A DNA stretch of 29,010 nt from a virus. Numbering within the stretch: the first letter of the stretch is position 1; the number at the start of each line of letters is the position of its first letter. The notes beneath the pieces were generated by a model. The model saw only the letters and a list, made by a program, of their open reading frames with translations. It was not told the origin of the DNA and made no database searches. The stretch is from positions 1 through 29,010 of IMG/VR virus record IMGVR_UViG_3300022074_000270. One strand, given 5' to 3'. Positions 1 to 7,068 of this stretch are shown one piece after another. Position numbers and translations under genes: made by a program.

Positions 1-29
1 GCGCGTCCCAGAAGAACCTATATTATATA
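1..29. repeat. left terminal direct repeat
   Basis: Bases 1-24 are identical to 28980-29003, and 28 of 29 bases match when extended to 29 (mismatch at base 25). A shared sequence at both ends usually means a circular molecule opened by assembly, or a terminally redundant linear genome. The mismatch means it is not a perfect assembler overlap. The repeat lies upstream of the small terminase gene when the ends are joined, so a terminase recognition repeat is also possible. Confidence 0.8.
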
Positions 30-215
30 GGGGTTGTGGCTTGCTGAGAAGTCAGATTGGATTGCTGCTATCAAATCATCTGCCGAAGGCGTCCTACTCC
101 TCTTTCCCCCTTGGGGGGTTAGGGGGTATTCTTTTCCTTTTTCTTTTCCTTTTATATATGGGGCCGGTTCAAGGGCCGGTTCAAGGGCCACATTGAACCT
201 TGAACCAAGGGAGTA
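18..215 (-). pseudogene. C-terminal remnant of a replication-type protein
   Basis: A leftward open frame runs from just after a stop at 216-218 to a TAG at 18-20, with only a GTG (191) as possible start and no ribosome binding site. It contains a Leu-Glu-Pro-Ala repeat, a Lys/Glu-rich stretch ending in KEKGKEYPLTPQ, then about 33 residues ending NPYII. The same KEKGKEYPLTPQ tail ends the fragment at 330-671. I infer a decayed C-terminus of a phage replication protein, second copy. It could instead be a small real gene; low confidence. Confidence 0.35.
111..146. repeat. 36-bp direct repeat, copy 1
   Basis: Identical to 351-386, exactly 240 bp away. On the minus strand it encodes the KGKEYPLTPQ-type tail in both copies, followed in each case by different residues. 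This points to duplication of the end of one gene or to recombination between related genes. Confidence 0.9.
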
Positions 216-329
216 TTACCTATTGTTTAGAACAGAAGCAGAAATTCCAGCAAGCGTTTCTCAACAGTTGAAAAGGTATGCGGGATAACAAAGGCGCGGC
301 TTAGTTTCTTGTCGAGCATCCTTAAACTC

Positions 330-671
330 TTACCCCAAAACTTTTTTTGTTTGGGGGGTTAGGGGGTATTCTTTTCCTTTTTCTTTGTTATCCTTATTAC
401 TTTCTTTAGTTGTGGTTAGGCGCTGGTTAGCTGCTGGTTGATCGCTGGTTAGCTGCTGGTTAGCTGCTGGTTGATTCGCTGGTTGGTCGTCAACTTCGTC
501 TGACTGATAAGCCTCGAAGTTAACTAGGGTTACAAGCAATCCGCCGTTGGTTGATTTGGTGGTTAGTTCACCGGTTGATTGCAGGTTAGCCATCGCTGTT
601 CTCACATTCTGCCGGGAAAGCCCTACCCTATAGCGACCACATTCCTCGCCTGCTCTGGCATGATCGACCAA
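330..671 (-). pseudogene. truncated winged-helix replication protein
   Basis: The conserved part begins inside the integrase stop region and reads LSRQNVRTAMANL followed by STGELTTKSTN and LVTLVNFEAYQ. This is the pattern of the winged-helix domain of phage DnaD/replisome-organiser-like proteins. It is followed by a low-complexity Asn/Pro/Ala/Gln repeat linker and a Lys/Glu tail. The N-terminal half of the usual domain is missing: the frame opens only at a TTG (671) and overlaps the integrase by 49 bases with no ribosome binding site. I infer a gene whose 5' part was replaced when the integrase arrived. A short expressed protein starting further in cannot be excluded. A different gene (3889-4704) looks like the working initiator. 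Confidence 0.55.
351..386. repeat. 36-bp direct repeat, copy 2
   Basis: Second copy of the 36-bp sequence at 111-146. It encodes the C-terminal end of the 330-671 replication-protein fragment. Confidence 0.9.
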
Positions 672-1828
672 TAAGCCTCTGCCTGCTTGGGGCTTCTCGT
701 TGTGACGTAGTGGTCAAACAAAACTTGTGGGCTACCTCGATGGCCCATCTCTAAAGCTATGCGGCCTGGGTTCTGCTCTGCTTGTAGGCCGTAAGACGCG
801 AACGAGTGGCGCATAGCGTTCTGGCCCCAAGGTTTTGCTTTGCCAGTAGCGCCGACTGCAAATCCAGCAGACGCCTTGGCCCTATCAAACTCGCTGCGCC
901 ATTTGGTTCCGCGCGGCGACAGTGCGCCCGACGTCTGGGCGTAGGGCAACAACCAGGCTTTTAGGTTAGGTCTGATTGAAATGATCCGCCGAAACTTCTT
1001 TTTAGTAACCGCACTTTGTAGCTCTATTAAATCAGTCTCGAGATTTACCTCTGCCCAATCTAAGCGTTGTAGTTCAGAAACCCTGCAACCAGCAAACAAC
1101 CCAATCGCAATGGCCGGTCTAATGGTTTGTGAGGCGTTAGCTAATAAAGCGGCAGCCTCCGCTGGGCTTAAAACAGTTATAGCGGTTTCCGCTTTTTGTG
1201 GGGCTTGCGTCAACGTCGCTGGGTTTGATTCGCAATAGCCCCAGGCGACGCATTGTTTAAATAGCATTACCAATTGAGTCCGATAGTTCCGCCACGTCTT
1301 AGGCGCTATCTGTTCGCTGGTTCTGGCAGATTTCAAACTAAGCAACCAACCGTCTAAATCTTTAACAGTTATTGCTGCGATGCTTCTATTGCCGAAATCG
1401 TCAGCAAAGCGCCCTAGCCGCGACTTTGTATCATTTACGGCCCTTTCTGAAAGTCGCATTGATTCTTTCAGTTCGGTAAACTCTGTAACCGCTTGGGCTA
1501 CCGTTACTGATGAAACTGCCGTGTTATGCTCATTCAGAGCGTTTCCTAACGCCTGGCGCAATGACAAGCCAGCGTCGGCTAACCTCTGCCGATACTCGTT
1601 AATTACGGTTTTCTCTTCGTGACTGATCGACAAATTAACGCCGGCGCTTACTAGCTCGGCTTGTTTGTTTTCAGCAAAAGCAACAGCTCTAGTTTTTGCT
1701 TTGAAACCTTTTGAATGTCTTTTGCCACCTTCCACCCAAGACACTCGGCATTTGTAGGTTGGGTGGTTTTGCCACGGTTTGACTGACACGCGAGTGCCAA
1801 GCCTAGATCCAATTCCTTGTTTACCCAT
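623..1828 (-). CDS. int: tyrosine-family integrase
   Basis: Site-specific recombinase that would integrate the phage at a host tRNA gene. The 401-residue protein has an N-terminal AP2-like DNA-binding part (about 15-60), a SAM-like core-binding domain (about 105-205) and a catalytic domain (about 218-395). Visible catalytic residues are R249 (in GCRVSEL), a Lys near 277, R340 (NAMRHSFASY), H363 (MGHRG) and the nucleophile Y374 (FDHYV). The first His of the HxxR box is Asn, a common substitution in phage integrases. It starts at ATG 1828; the attP-like region lies directly upstream, as in many temperate phages. Its 3' end overlaps the truncated replication fragment. Confidence 0.95.
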   Translation of the reverse strand: MGKQGIGSRLGTRVSVKPWQNHPTYKCRVSWVEGGKRHSKGFKAKTRAVAFAENKQAELVSAGVNLSISHEEKTVINEYRQRLADAGLSLRQALGNALNEHNTAVSSVTVAQAVTEFTELKESMRLSERAVNDTKSRLGRFADDFGNRSIAAITVKDLDGWLLSLKSARTSEQIAPKTWRNYRTQLVMLFKQCVAWGYCESNPATLTQAPQKAETAITVLSPAEAAALLANASQTIRPAIAIGLFAGCRVSELQRLDWAEVNLETDLIELQSAVTKKKFRRIISIRPNLKAWLLPYAQTSGALSPRGTKWRSEFDRAKASAGFAVGATGKAKPWGQNAMRHSFASYGLQAEQNPGRIALEMGHRGSPQVLFDHYVTTRSPKQAEAYWSIMPEQARNVVAIG

Positions 1829-1849
1829 TGTTTAGATTCTAATTAAATA

Positions 1850-2150
1850 ACGCAAAAGGGCAAAATAATTGTATTTATTTGTATTCTTTAAGGTGACAAC
1901 CTCCACCTTATTGTCACTTGATAAGCTGCAACCCTTTTATAATGGGGATACCGACAGCCGGGATCGAACCGGCACGTCCCTTGGGACAACGGATTTTAAG
2001 TCCGTTACAGGCCCTTGCTGTGCTTAGGTTGTGGGCTACAACCCTTTTACTTTCGTTTAAATTCGTTTAGTGACGAGTCCTGACTACCGTTTAAATTGTA
2101 TTTATTTGTATAGTTGGAATTGTATTTATTTGTATATTTCAAGTTGTGCC
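1850..2150. other. attP: attP region with integrase arm-type repeats
   Basis: A 332-bp gene-free stretch between integrase and regulator. It holds a 3' fragment of tRNA-Leu (core) and, on both sides, repeats that could be integrase or excisionase arm sites. The 18-mer AATTGTATTTATTTGTAT occurs exactly at 1867-1884, 2094-2111 and 2118-2135. Near-identical 15-mers (CTGCAACCCTTTTAT at 1927-1941, CTACAACCCTTTTAC at 2036-2050) flank the core. A perfect inverted repeat GTGACAA/TTGTCAC (1893-1899, 1911-1917) sits before the integrase start and could be an operator. The layout (core between repeated arms, next to int) matches lambda-type attP sites; the binding roles are inferred. Confidence 0.75.
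1949..2009 (-). tRNA. 3' fragment of tRNA-Leu(UAA), attP core
   Basis: On the minus strand the sequence folds as an anticodon arm (ACGGA / CTTAAAA loop / TCCGT, anticodon UAA), a long variable arm (GTCCC AA GGGAC) and a T-arm (GCCGG TTCGATC CCGGC). The 3' acceptor strand TGTCGGT and discriminator A follow. The upstream sequence has no matching ACCGACA acceptor strand and no recognisable D-arm, so the gene is incomplete. A phage carrying only the anticodon-to-3' part is what is expected if integration regenerates the host tRNA gene. No CCA is encoded. Confidence 0.85.
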
Positions 2151-2160
2151 GAGCAAATTA

Positions 2161-2418
2161 TTAGTTTTTGCCATCCTCAAGATTTTGGATAATCTCCTTT
2201 AATTTATTTAAATCAAAAGAGCTTGATTCGCTGGCTAACGTTTCCTCGTCTGAGCTTTCTTTAGCCGCGTGTTTTTTCATAAATTCACGCAAAGCGATCC
2301 GAGAGACTGTTGAGTATTTTTCGCCGTAAAATTCGCAAAAAGTCTCTAACTCTTTTTTGAACTTTGGTGAGACCTCAACACGCAAAACTGTGCGCGGCTG
2401 ATTGCATTGCTTTTTCAT
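2161..2418 (-). CDS. ribbon-helix-helix transcription regulator
   Basis: An 85-residue protein. Residues about 8-50 show the Arc/CopG ribbon-helix-helix pattern: a short beta strand (RTVLRVEVSP) then two helices (KFKKELETFCEFYG and YSTVSRIALREFMKKH). The rest is acidic and probably flexible. It lies between attP and the divergent rightward early operon, the position of a lysogeny or early-gene repressor; no CI-like helix-turn-helix repressor is visible elsewhere. An ATG at 2418 is preferred; a GTG at 2451 would add 11 residues upstream of the domain. Binding probably involves the 2452-2543 intergenic region, where I see no clear operator. Confidence 0.7.
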   Translation of the reverse strand: MKKQCNQPRTVLRVEVSPKFKKELETFCEFYGEKYSTVSRIALREFMKKHAAKESSDEETLASESSSFDLNKLKEIIQNLEDGKN

Positions 2419-2543
2419 TTTGTGGCACAAACCATGCCCGTTTGTAGACACTAGCGGTCAAATGCCCCTCGTCCTATACCCCATTTGGGGGATTATTACG
2501 CTTTTTATTGACGTAGCCACAATTAAGCTCTCTCGTGCTTTTT

Positions 2544-3107
2544 ATGAGTTTTAAACCAGCCACATATTTGGGAATTGATCCCGGAACTGAGCAAAGCGGC
2601 TTCACAGCTCTTTACCCAGGCGGCCCAAAGCACACGGGGGTCTTTCAAAACGCTGAACTGCTCAACCATTGCGAGCGAGTGCTAATTGAATGCGACCAAA
2701 AAGGTTTGGGCGTTCGGGTTGGGATCGAAATGATTGCCTGCTACGGAATGCCAGTTGGCCGAGAGGTTTTTGAAACTTGCCTATGGATTGGCAAGTTCGT
2801 TGCTCGATTTCCAAGGGTTTCCGGTCACGTTGAGATTCGGAAGGTCTACCGTCGCGAGGTCAAACACCACCTTTGCAATAGCGTGAAGGCTAACGACGCC
2901 AACATCCGACGGGCGTTAATCGACTTATATCCGCCGACTGGCGGCGGCGCGGTTCCTCAGATCGGAACCAAATCAAAGCCTGGGCCGCTTTACGGATTTA
3001 AAAGCCACGCATGGGCCGCACTTGGCGTCGCCAAAACCGCAGAAGCGAATTGGCACATTTTAGAACCTTTTTTGCAAAGCCAACCAACAACAACCGCATC
3101 TCTCTAA
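2544..3107 (+). CDS. RuvC-like Holliday junction resolvase
   Basis: First gene of the rightward operon, 187 residues. It shows the RNase H-fold pattern of RuvC-type endonucleases: GIDPGTEQSGF near the N-terminus (catalytic D12), GIEM with acidic E62, and a C-terminal SHAWAALGVA helix. Such enzymes cut four-way DNA junctions and in phages resolve recombination intermediates or branched DNA before packaging. The usual second Asp of the C-terminal motif appears as Ser, so its metal site may differ from cellular RuvC. Start at ATG 2544 rather than GTG 2535. The stop overlaps the next start (TAATG). Confidence 0.75.
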   Translation: MSFKPATYLGIDPGTEQSGFTALYPGGPKHTGVFQNAELLNHCERVLIECDQKGLGVRVGIEMIACYGMPVGREVFETCLWIGKFVARFPRVSGHVEIRKVYRREVKHHLCNSVKANDANIRRALIDLYPPTGGGAVPQIGTKSKPGPLYGFKSHAWAALGVAKTAEANWHILEPFLQSQPTTTASL

Positions 3108-3325
3108 TGCAACGAGAACAAATAAACAGTTTAGCCTCTCTCTGCCAATCGAAGATAGAAGAGCTCGATAACATCCTTCTTAAAAAAGGGCATTCTTTAA
3201 CGCCTGCTGAAAAAGCAATTTTTGCAATGGCGTTCGAAACCGGGGTGCAAACGATGGCCGACCAAGTCCAACCAATGTTGACTTCTTTGGAACTAGAATT
3301 AGCCGGCCAACAAGGGGAAATGTGA
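3107..3325 (+). CDS. small conserved-looking protein, unknown function
   Basis: A 72-residue protein starting at an ATG that overlaps the resolvase stop (TAATG) and ending in a TGATG overlap with the next gene, so it is translationally coupled on both sides. It is mostly helical, with SLASLCQSKIEELDNILL and a SLTPAEKAIFAMAFETGVQTMADQ segment. I recognise no family. It is probably an accessory early protein. Confidence 0.65.
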   Translation: MQREQINSLASLCQSKIEELDNILLKKGHSLTPAEKAIFAMAFETGVQTMADQVQPMLTSLELELAGQQGEM

Positions 3326-3567
3326 TGGAGCATTTCTTTGAGGAGTTGCCAGAGTCCGAACCTTTGTGGGCGCAGCTAAAAAAACATCACGAAATACGCG
3401 TCCACTACGACCCTAAAACCAACTCCGTTGTGGCCATGGCAAACGGCTTCGATCCAGAGCAAGCGCATGATGAGCGGAGCGCGGTTGTTGCCCTAATTCA
3501 AAACAATCTTTTGGACGGGTGGCAAACGGTTTCAATCAGTGAGCCAAGGCAAAATTTTTACGATTAA
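3325..3567 (+). CDS. small protein, unknown function
   Basis: An 80-residue acidic protein coupled to the previous gene by TGATG. It starts MEHFFEELPESEPLWAQL and has a mixed alpha/beta look, with a histidine-rich region around residue 21. No family recognised. A GTG at 3322 is the alternative start. Confidence 0.6.
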   Translation: MEHFFEELPESEPLWAQLKKHHEIRVHYDPKTNSVVAMANGFDPEQAHDERSAVVALIQNNLLDGWQTVSISEPRQNFYD

Positions 3568-3574
3568 AACAAAC

Positions 3575-3889
3575 ATGAAGGGCGTTATCAAAAACCAGCA
3601 GACAAACAAATGGCGTGCAACTTTATATGGTAACGGTGAAAACCACTATCTTGGAGAATTTGCAACCGAACAAATAGCCCAGGCTAGACTGCTCAAAGCT
3701 AAAAAGGCCGTAGCCGGCAAACTTAGGACAACGCGAAAAGACAATGTAACCGGCTACGTCGGCATCAGTTATTCCAAAGTCTACCGCACGTACAGAGTTT
3801 GCGAAAAAGGTAGATATATCGGCACTTTTAAAACTTTGGCCGACGCCGTTGTTGCTCACAAATCTGTAGCTAAGGGGGGCGCAAGCTAA
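3575..3889 (+). CDS. double AP2-domain DNA-binding protein
   Basis: About 104 residues containing two AP2-like units: residues about 2-42 (GVIKN, NKWRATLYGNGENHYLGEF) and about 60-100 (GYVGISYSKVYRTYRV, KGRYIGTFKTLADAV). AP2 units bind DNA and in phages usually accompany HNH homing endonucleases or integrase arm-binding domains. Here no HNH or other catalytic domain is attached, so a stand-alone binding or regulatory role is likely. ATG 3575 has no clear ribosome binding site; GTG 3539 is an in-frame alternative. The stop overlaps the next ATG (TAATG). Confidence 0.65.
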   Translation: MKGVIKNQQTNKWRATLYGNGENHYLGEFATEQIAQARLLKAKKAVAGKLRTTRKDNVTGYVGISYSKVYRTYRVCEKGRYIGTFKTLADAVVAHKSVAKGGAS

Positions 3890-4704
3890 TGGTTGAAATC
3901 CTTAATTGGCGAGAATGCTTTGAGAACGCCGATACGCGAAAGCGTCAGCGGTTGAAATCGTTTCACAACCCATCTGGGGTTGATAGCGCCGGATACATCG
4001 CTTTAGCGTCAAAAGGCGAAACTGGAATGGCCGCTTTTGGAGTGTTTTTAGCTCTCTGCCAGTTGTCTGCCACCTTTGAATTTAAGCATCGTGGACGGTT
4101 CTTGAGGTCGAACGGATCGCCTATGACTTTGGAACTGCTTGCTGCAACGCTTCGGTTAAAACCATGCCAGTTGTCTGCCAGTCTAGAAGTGCTTGCTTCT
4201 GAGGAAGTTAAGTGGGTTGCCTACCTTGATAATTTTAACCAATCTGCCAGTAGTCTGCCACCAATCTGCCACTCATCTCCCAGCTTTGTGCAAGGAGAAG
4301 GAGAAGGAGAAGGAGAAGGAGAAGATAGTAAGCTAAAGCTTACTTCTCCGAGCTGTAGCGATTCCGCTACATCATCAGAGAAAGCGGAACGCACGGACTA
4401 TCGAGATTTGATCAGTTGGGTTCCTGGCGACGGTTGGGTTGGGATCACTGACGAAATTTTGGAGCGATGGGCAGTCGCTTATCCAGCACTAAACCTTTTG
4501 AGCCAAATCGCAAGAGCAAGCGAGTGGCTTTTAGCAAACCCAAAAAAAGCAAAACGCTGCCCAGGCCGGTTTTTGGTGAACTGGTTGGCGAGAGCGCAAG
4601 AACGTGGAGGAGACAATGAGAATAGCAGACATATCAAAACAGGTTCTAGGAACTCTGGAACCGCAAACGCAACCCGATCTGGGCAATATGCCAACCTTGG
4701 CTGA
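3889..4704 (+). CDS. putative replication initiator (lambda O-like role)
   Basis: A 271-residue protein just upstream of a DnaC-like loader, the position of lambda O or DnaD-type initiators. The N-terminal half (about 1-115) looks like a winged-helix region (AAFGVFLALCQL, LRLKPCQLSASLEVLA). A repetitive linker follows with alternating Glu-Gly (about 135-145), then a C-terminal helical domain (about 168-235; WVGITDEILERWAVAYPALN, RFLVNWLARAQE). The gene contains DNA-level repeats resembling origin iterons. It overlaps the loader by 89 bases. Initiator identity is inferred from context and repeats rather than from a diagnostic motif. Confidence 0.6.
   Translation: MVEILNWRECFENADTRKRQRLKSFHNPSGVDSAGYIALASKGETGMAAFGVFLALCQLSATFEFKHRGRFLRSNGSPMTLELLAATLRLKPCQLSASLEVLASEEVKWVAYLDNFNQSASSLPPICHSSPSFVQGEGEGEGEGEDSKLKLTSPSCSDSATSSEKAERTDYRDLISWVPGDGWVGITDEILERWAVAYPALNLLSQIARASEWLLANPKKAKRCPGRFLVNWLARAQERGGDNENSRHIKTGSRNSGTANATRSGQYANLG
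4055..4371. other. ori: candidate replication origin inside the initiator gene
   Basis: Iteron-like repeats: TCTGCCAGTTGTCTGCCA at 4055-4072, its 16-base core again at 4165-4180, TCTGCCAGTAGTCTGCCA at 4243-4260 and TCTGCCA at 4265-4271. The third copy is read in a different codon frame from the first two, so the DNA and not the protein is repeated. Next comes a GGAGAA tract, five copies (4294-4323), a perfect inverted repeat AGTAAGCT-AA-AGCTTACT (4327-4344) and a second hairpin TGTAGCG-ATTC-CGCTACA (4354-4371). Lambda-type origins similarly lie within the initiator gene. Confidence 0.6.
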
Positions 4705-5215
4705 ATCGCTTGCCGACTACGACGGTAATTTTCACGCCGATTGCGCCAAAGCAAAACGCGAAACAATGCAATTTATGCACAACGTCAAAAACGGCGCAGG
4801 GCAGTGGCTAACCCTTCTAGGCGGGTCAGGTGTAGGAAAAACGTTTCTAGCGCGTCTGGTGCGAAACTGGAGCAAAAGAGAGGGTATCCACGGCGCGATG
4901 TTCATACGCTGGATCACGGTTTGCGATTATATGCGGAAGGGAGACTTTGGAGTACTCGACGCAATGGCTGAATGTTCGCTTCTTATCGTCGATGATATTG
5001 GCGCTGATTACGAGACTGCTCTGAGCAAGGCAAAAATCTACGTGCTGGCTGAACGGCGCTTTAACAAGCCAACGCTTTTCACCAGCAATCTCACCTTGGA
5101 TCAAATAGGCGACCAAATCGACGTGCGTGTGGCGTCTCGCCTGGTGAGAGACAACAACCGGGTCGTGACATTCAGCGACTGCCCGGATTGGAGCGTTGCC
5201 AACTACCGCAAATAG
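4616..5215 (+). CDS. DnaC-like helicase loader ATPase
   Basis: A 199-residue AAA+ protein that would load the host replicative helicase at the phage origin. Walker A is GGSGVGKT (69-76), Walker B LLIVDDIG (122-129), followed by a sensor-type LFTSNLT and an Arg-containing RVASRLVRDN segment typical of DnaC/IstB-like ATPases. It starts at ATG 4616 behind a strong ribosome binding site (GGAGGAG); a GTG at 4604 is less likely. It overlaps the initiator gene, supporting coupled production of initiator and loader. Confidence 0.88.
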   Translation: MRIADISKQVLGTLEPQTQPDLGNMPTLAESLADYDGNFHADCAKAKRETMQFMHNVKNGAGQWLTLLGGSGVGKTFLARLVRNWSKREGIHGAMFIRWITVCDYMRKGDFGVLDAMAECSLLIVDDIGADYETALSKAKIYVLAERRFNKPTLFTSNLTLDQIGDQIDVRVASRLVRDNNRVVTFSDCPDWSVANYRK

Positions 5216-5234
5216 AATTTACCAACCAGAAAAT

Positions 5235-5420
5235 ATGAGCAAACTACTAAGCAGAAAACAAACGGCAGAGGCACTGTCTCTGTCCACCAGGACACTAGAC
5301 CGTCTTGTTAAAAAACGGAGAATCCCGTTCATTGACACCGGCCACAAAATCCTGTTCGACGTCGATAAAGTTATCGAAACGCTGACGGTCGAAAGCGAGC
5401 CAAGGGAGGTAAGCAAATGA
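5235..5420 (+). CDS. MerR/excisionase-type helix-turn-helix protein
   Basis: 61 residues. LLSRKQTAEALSLSTRTLDR followed by LVKKRRIPFIDTGHKILFDVDKVIETL is the winged helix-turn-helix of the HTH_17/Xis/AlpA type. It may act as an excisionase or an early regulator. It is far from attP but in the same early operon. It overlaps the next gene by four bases (ATGA). An upstream in-frame start at 5196 would overlap the loader gene; 5235 is preferred because the domain begins there. Confidence 0.75.
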   Translation: MSKLLSRKQTAEALSLSTRTLDRLVKKRRIPFIDTGHKILFDVDKVIETLTVESEPREVSK

Positions 5421-5722
5421 ACGCTCTACCTTTGTTCGACTGGTGCGGATCGCGCCACAACGGAAATGCTCAAAGCGACGCAGCTTTTGACAGCATTAAA
5501 AACGACCTCACTGAAATGGAAAACGAGGTTTTGCAATTTATCGAACGCCAAGGTCGGCGCGGATCGAGCATCGATGAAATGGCAGCCGCAACTGGCAAAG
5601 CGCCTAATCAAATCAGTGGTCGTTTCACCTCACTAAAAGCTGCCAACAAAATAATGAAAATAGGCACTCGCCCCACTAGGTCAGGCAGGTCTGCCGGAGT
5701 GTTTGTTTCAACAGGTCTGTAA
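5417..5722 (+). CDS. winged-helix DNA-binding protein
   Basis: 101 residues, ATG 5417 behind a good ribosome binding site (GGGAGGT). Residues about 35-100 look like a winged helix: ENEVLQFIERQGRRGSSIDEM, then a recognition-like NQISGRFTSLKAANKI helix and a basic wing (GTRPTRSGRSAGVFV). Such small proteins are common in phage replication regions; the target is unknown. Confidence 0.65.
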   Translation: MNALPLFDWCGSRHNGNAQSDAAFDSIKNDLTEMENEVLQFIERQGRRGSSIDEMAAATGKAPNQISGRFTSLKAANKIMKIGTRPTRSGRSAGVFVSTGL

Positions 5723-5724
5723 GC

Positions 5725-6054
5725 ATGAAAGTAAGCGAAGTATTTGGAGGTTTTTTAGAGGCGGAGGATCTGCCAGAAGGTAAAGACGTGCCGGTGACCA
5801 TTGTAGCCGTAAGGCAATCAACGCAAGACGATAAAGGCAGCGATGGGAAACCGATAGACAAGCCACTGGTGCAAATTAAAGGCGCTAAAAAAGAGTGGGT
5901 TTTAAACAAAACTTGCGCCCGTGTCATCCGCCGGCTCTACGGCAACGACATGGCGGAATGGGCAGGCAAAAAGGTCACGCTACACCGGGACGTTTGCAAT
6001 GCCTTCGGCAAGCGGAACGTGCCTTGCATTCGGGTCAGGGGGAAACAATTATGA
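5725..6054 (+). CDS. small phage early protein, unknown function
   Basis: 109 residues, two bases after the previous stop. The layout (MKVSEVFGGFLEAEDLPEGK, VTIVAV, QIKGAKKEWVLNKTCARVI, LYGNDMAEWAGKKVTLHRD, IRVRG) matches a small, beta-rich protein family I recall from replication regions of many phages, without an assigned role. An OB-fold-like nucleic-acid-binding function is possible but unproven. It overlaps the following gene through ATGA. Confidence 0.6.
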   Translation: MKVSEVFGGFLEAEDLPEGKDVPVTIVAVRQSTQDDKGSDGKPIDKPLVQIKGAKKEWVLNKTCARVIRRLYGNDMAEWAGKKVTLHRDVCNAFGKRNVPCIRVRGKQL

Positions 6055-6275
6055 GTAAGCAAAAAACAGACAAATGGTTGATTGAGTGGAGTCAAAGGCA
6101 AGCGCACTTCCACATCGGACTGTTGCAGCATCGTCAAAATTCAAACGGTGGAGAATGGAGAACCATTGGGAGTGTGACCGGAGAATACAACGATGCTTCA
6201 CGATGGGCATATGAATGGCTCAAAACAAATACGGAAGCAAAAAAGGCTTACCAAAACCGAATTGGATTGGAGTAA
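6051..6275 (+). CDS. small hypothetical protein
   Basis: 74 residues, starting at the ATGA overlap with a GGGGG ribosome binding site upstream. It is rich in Trp and charged residues (DKWLIEWSQRQAHFHIG, WRTIGSVTGEYNDASRWAYEWLK), suggesting a compact alpha/beta protein. Not recognised. Confidence 0.6.
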   Translation: MSKQKTDKWLIEWSQRQAHFHIGLLQHRQNSNGGEWRTIGSVTGEYNDASRWAYEWLKTNTEAKKAYQNRIGLE

Positions 6276-6350
6276 CTGGCAACGGTCAATGCCCAAAGCG
6301 GCAGCATTAGCTTGGACAATTTTATCAAAAGCAGAATGACAAAATAAAAC

Positions 6351-7061
6351 ATGGGCGATTGCACAAAAACACAAGACTCAAAGCAGAGTGCCGCTAGTAG
6401 CTTGATTGCGCTTAGTCCGTATTACCAACACGCTGGCGTTACAATTTATAACGGAGACAGCGCACAGGTCATTCCTTCGCTTGGCCGTTTTGACCTTTTG
6501 CTGACCGACCCTAAGTATGGAATTGGGGCAGATGCTGCCGCTGCCAAAAATAAAGGTAGGTGGGGTTGGAAAGATTACGGAAAAACTAATTGGGATGAAA
6601 AAAGAACACCAACCTGGCTGCTGGAAATGGCTTTAGAAAAGTGCGACGAAGGAATTATTTGGGGCGGCAACTATTTTACCGATTGCCTGCCACCGACAAT
6701 GGGTTGGCTTGTTTGGAACAAAATGCAACGCGAATTTTCTTTGGCAGACGGTGAGTTAGCGTGGAGCAGTTACGACAAAGCGTTGCGAATTGCTGACATA
6801 TCGCGTGGCAAAGCTCTTACAGATGTCAAACAACACCCAACACAAAAAAGCCTCCATCTTATGCGCTGGTGTATCAATTATGCAGAAAGGGCCGGCGGTA
6901 AAAAAATTAAGACAATTTTAGACCCGTTTGGAGGCAGCGGAACAACAGGGCGAGCAGCCAAAGACCTTGGAAAGCAGGTGGTGCTAATCGAGCGCGAAGA
7001 AAAATACTGCGAGATTGCAGCAAACCGTATGAGTCAAGAGATGCTGCCTATTTTTGATTAA
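6351..7061 (+). CDS. orphan DNA amino-methyltransferase (beta class)
   Basis: 236 residues. Motif IV appears as TDPKYGIG (D53-Y56; usual DPPY, here Lys in the third place), motif X-like QHPTQKS lies near 160, and the AdoMet-binding motif DPFGGSGTTG is at 191-200. Motif IV preceding motif I places it in the beta class of N6-adenine or N4-cytosine DNA methyltransferases. No restriction enzyme is nearby, so it probably protects phage DNA from host restriction or marks it for regulation. The start at 6351 has no visible ribosome binding site. The Pro-to-Lys change may affect base choice or activity. Confidence 0.85.
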   Translation: MGDCTKTQDSKQSAASSLIALSPYYQHAGVTIYNGDSAQVIPSLGRFDLLLTDPKYGIGADAAAAKNKGRWGWKDYGKTNWDEKRTPTWLLEMALEKCDEGIIWGGNYFTDCLPPTMGWLVWNKMQREFSLADGELAWSSYDKALRIADISRGKALTDVKQHPTQKSLHLMRWCINYAERAGGKKIKTILDPFGGSGTTGRAAKDLGKQVVLIEREEKYCEIAANRMSQEMLPIFD

Positions 7062-7068
7062 AACATTT

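Noticed and set aside
34-288. 84-residue rightward open frame near the left end
   Set aside because: Lies over low-complexity pyrimidine tracts and repeats; the opposite strand carries the recognisable replication-tail peptide.
420-490. CRISPR-like short repeats (GCTGGTTAGCTGCTGGTT pattern)
   Set aside because: Tandem coding repeats for an Asn-Gln-Pro/Ala linker without spacers or cas genes.
1940-2050. Complete tRNA-Leu gene
   Set aside because: Only the anticodon, variable, T and 3' acceptor parts are present; no matching 5' acceptor strand or D-arm is found upstream.
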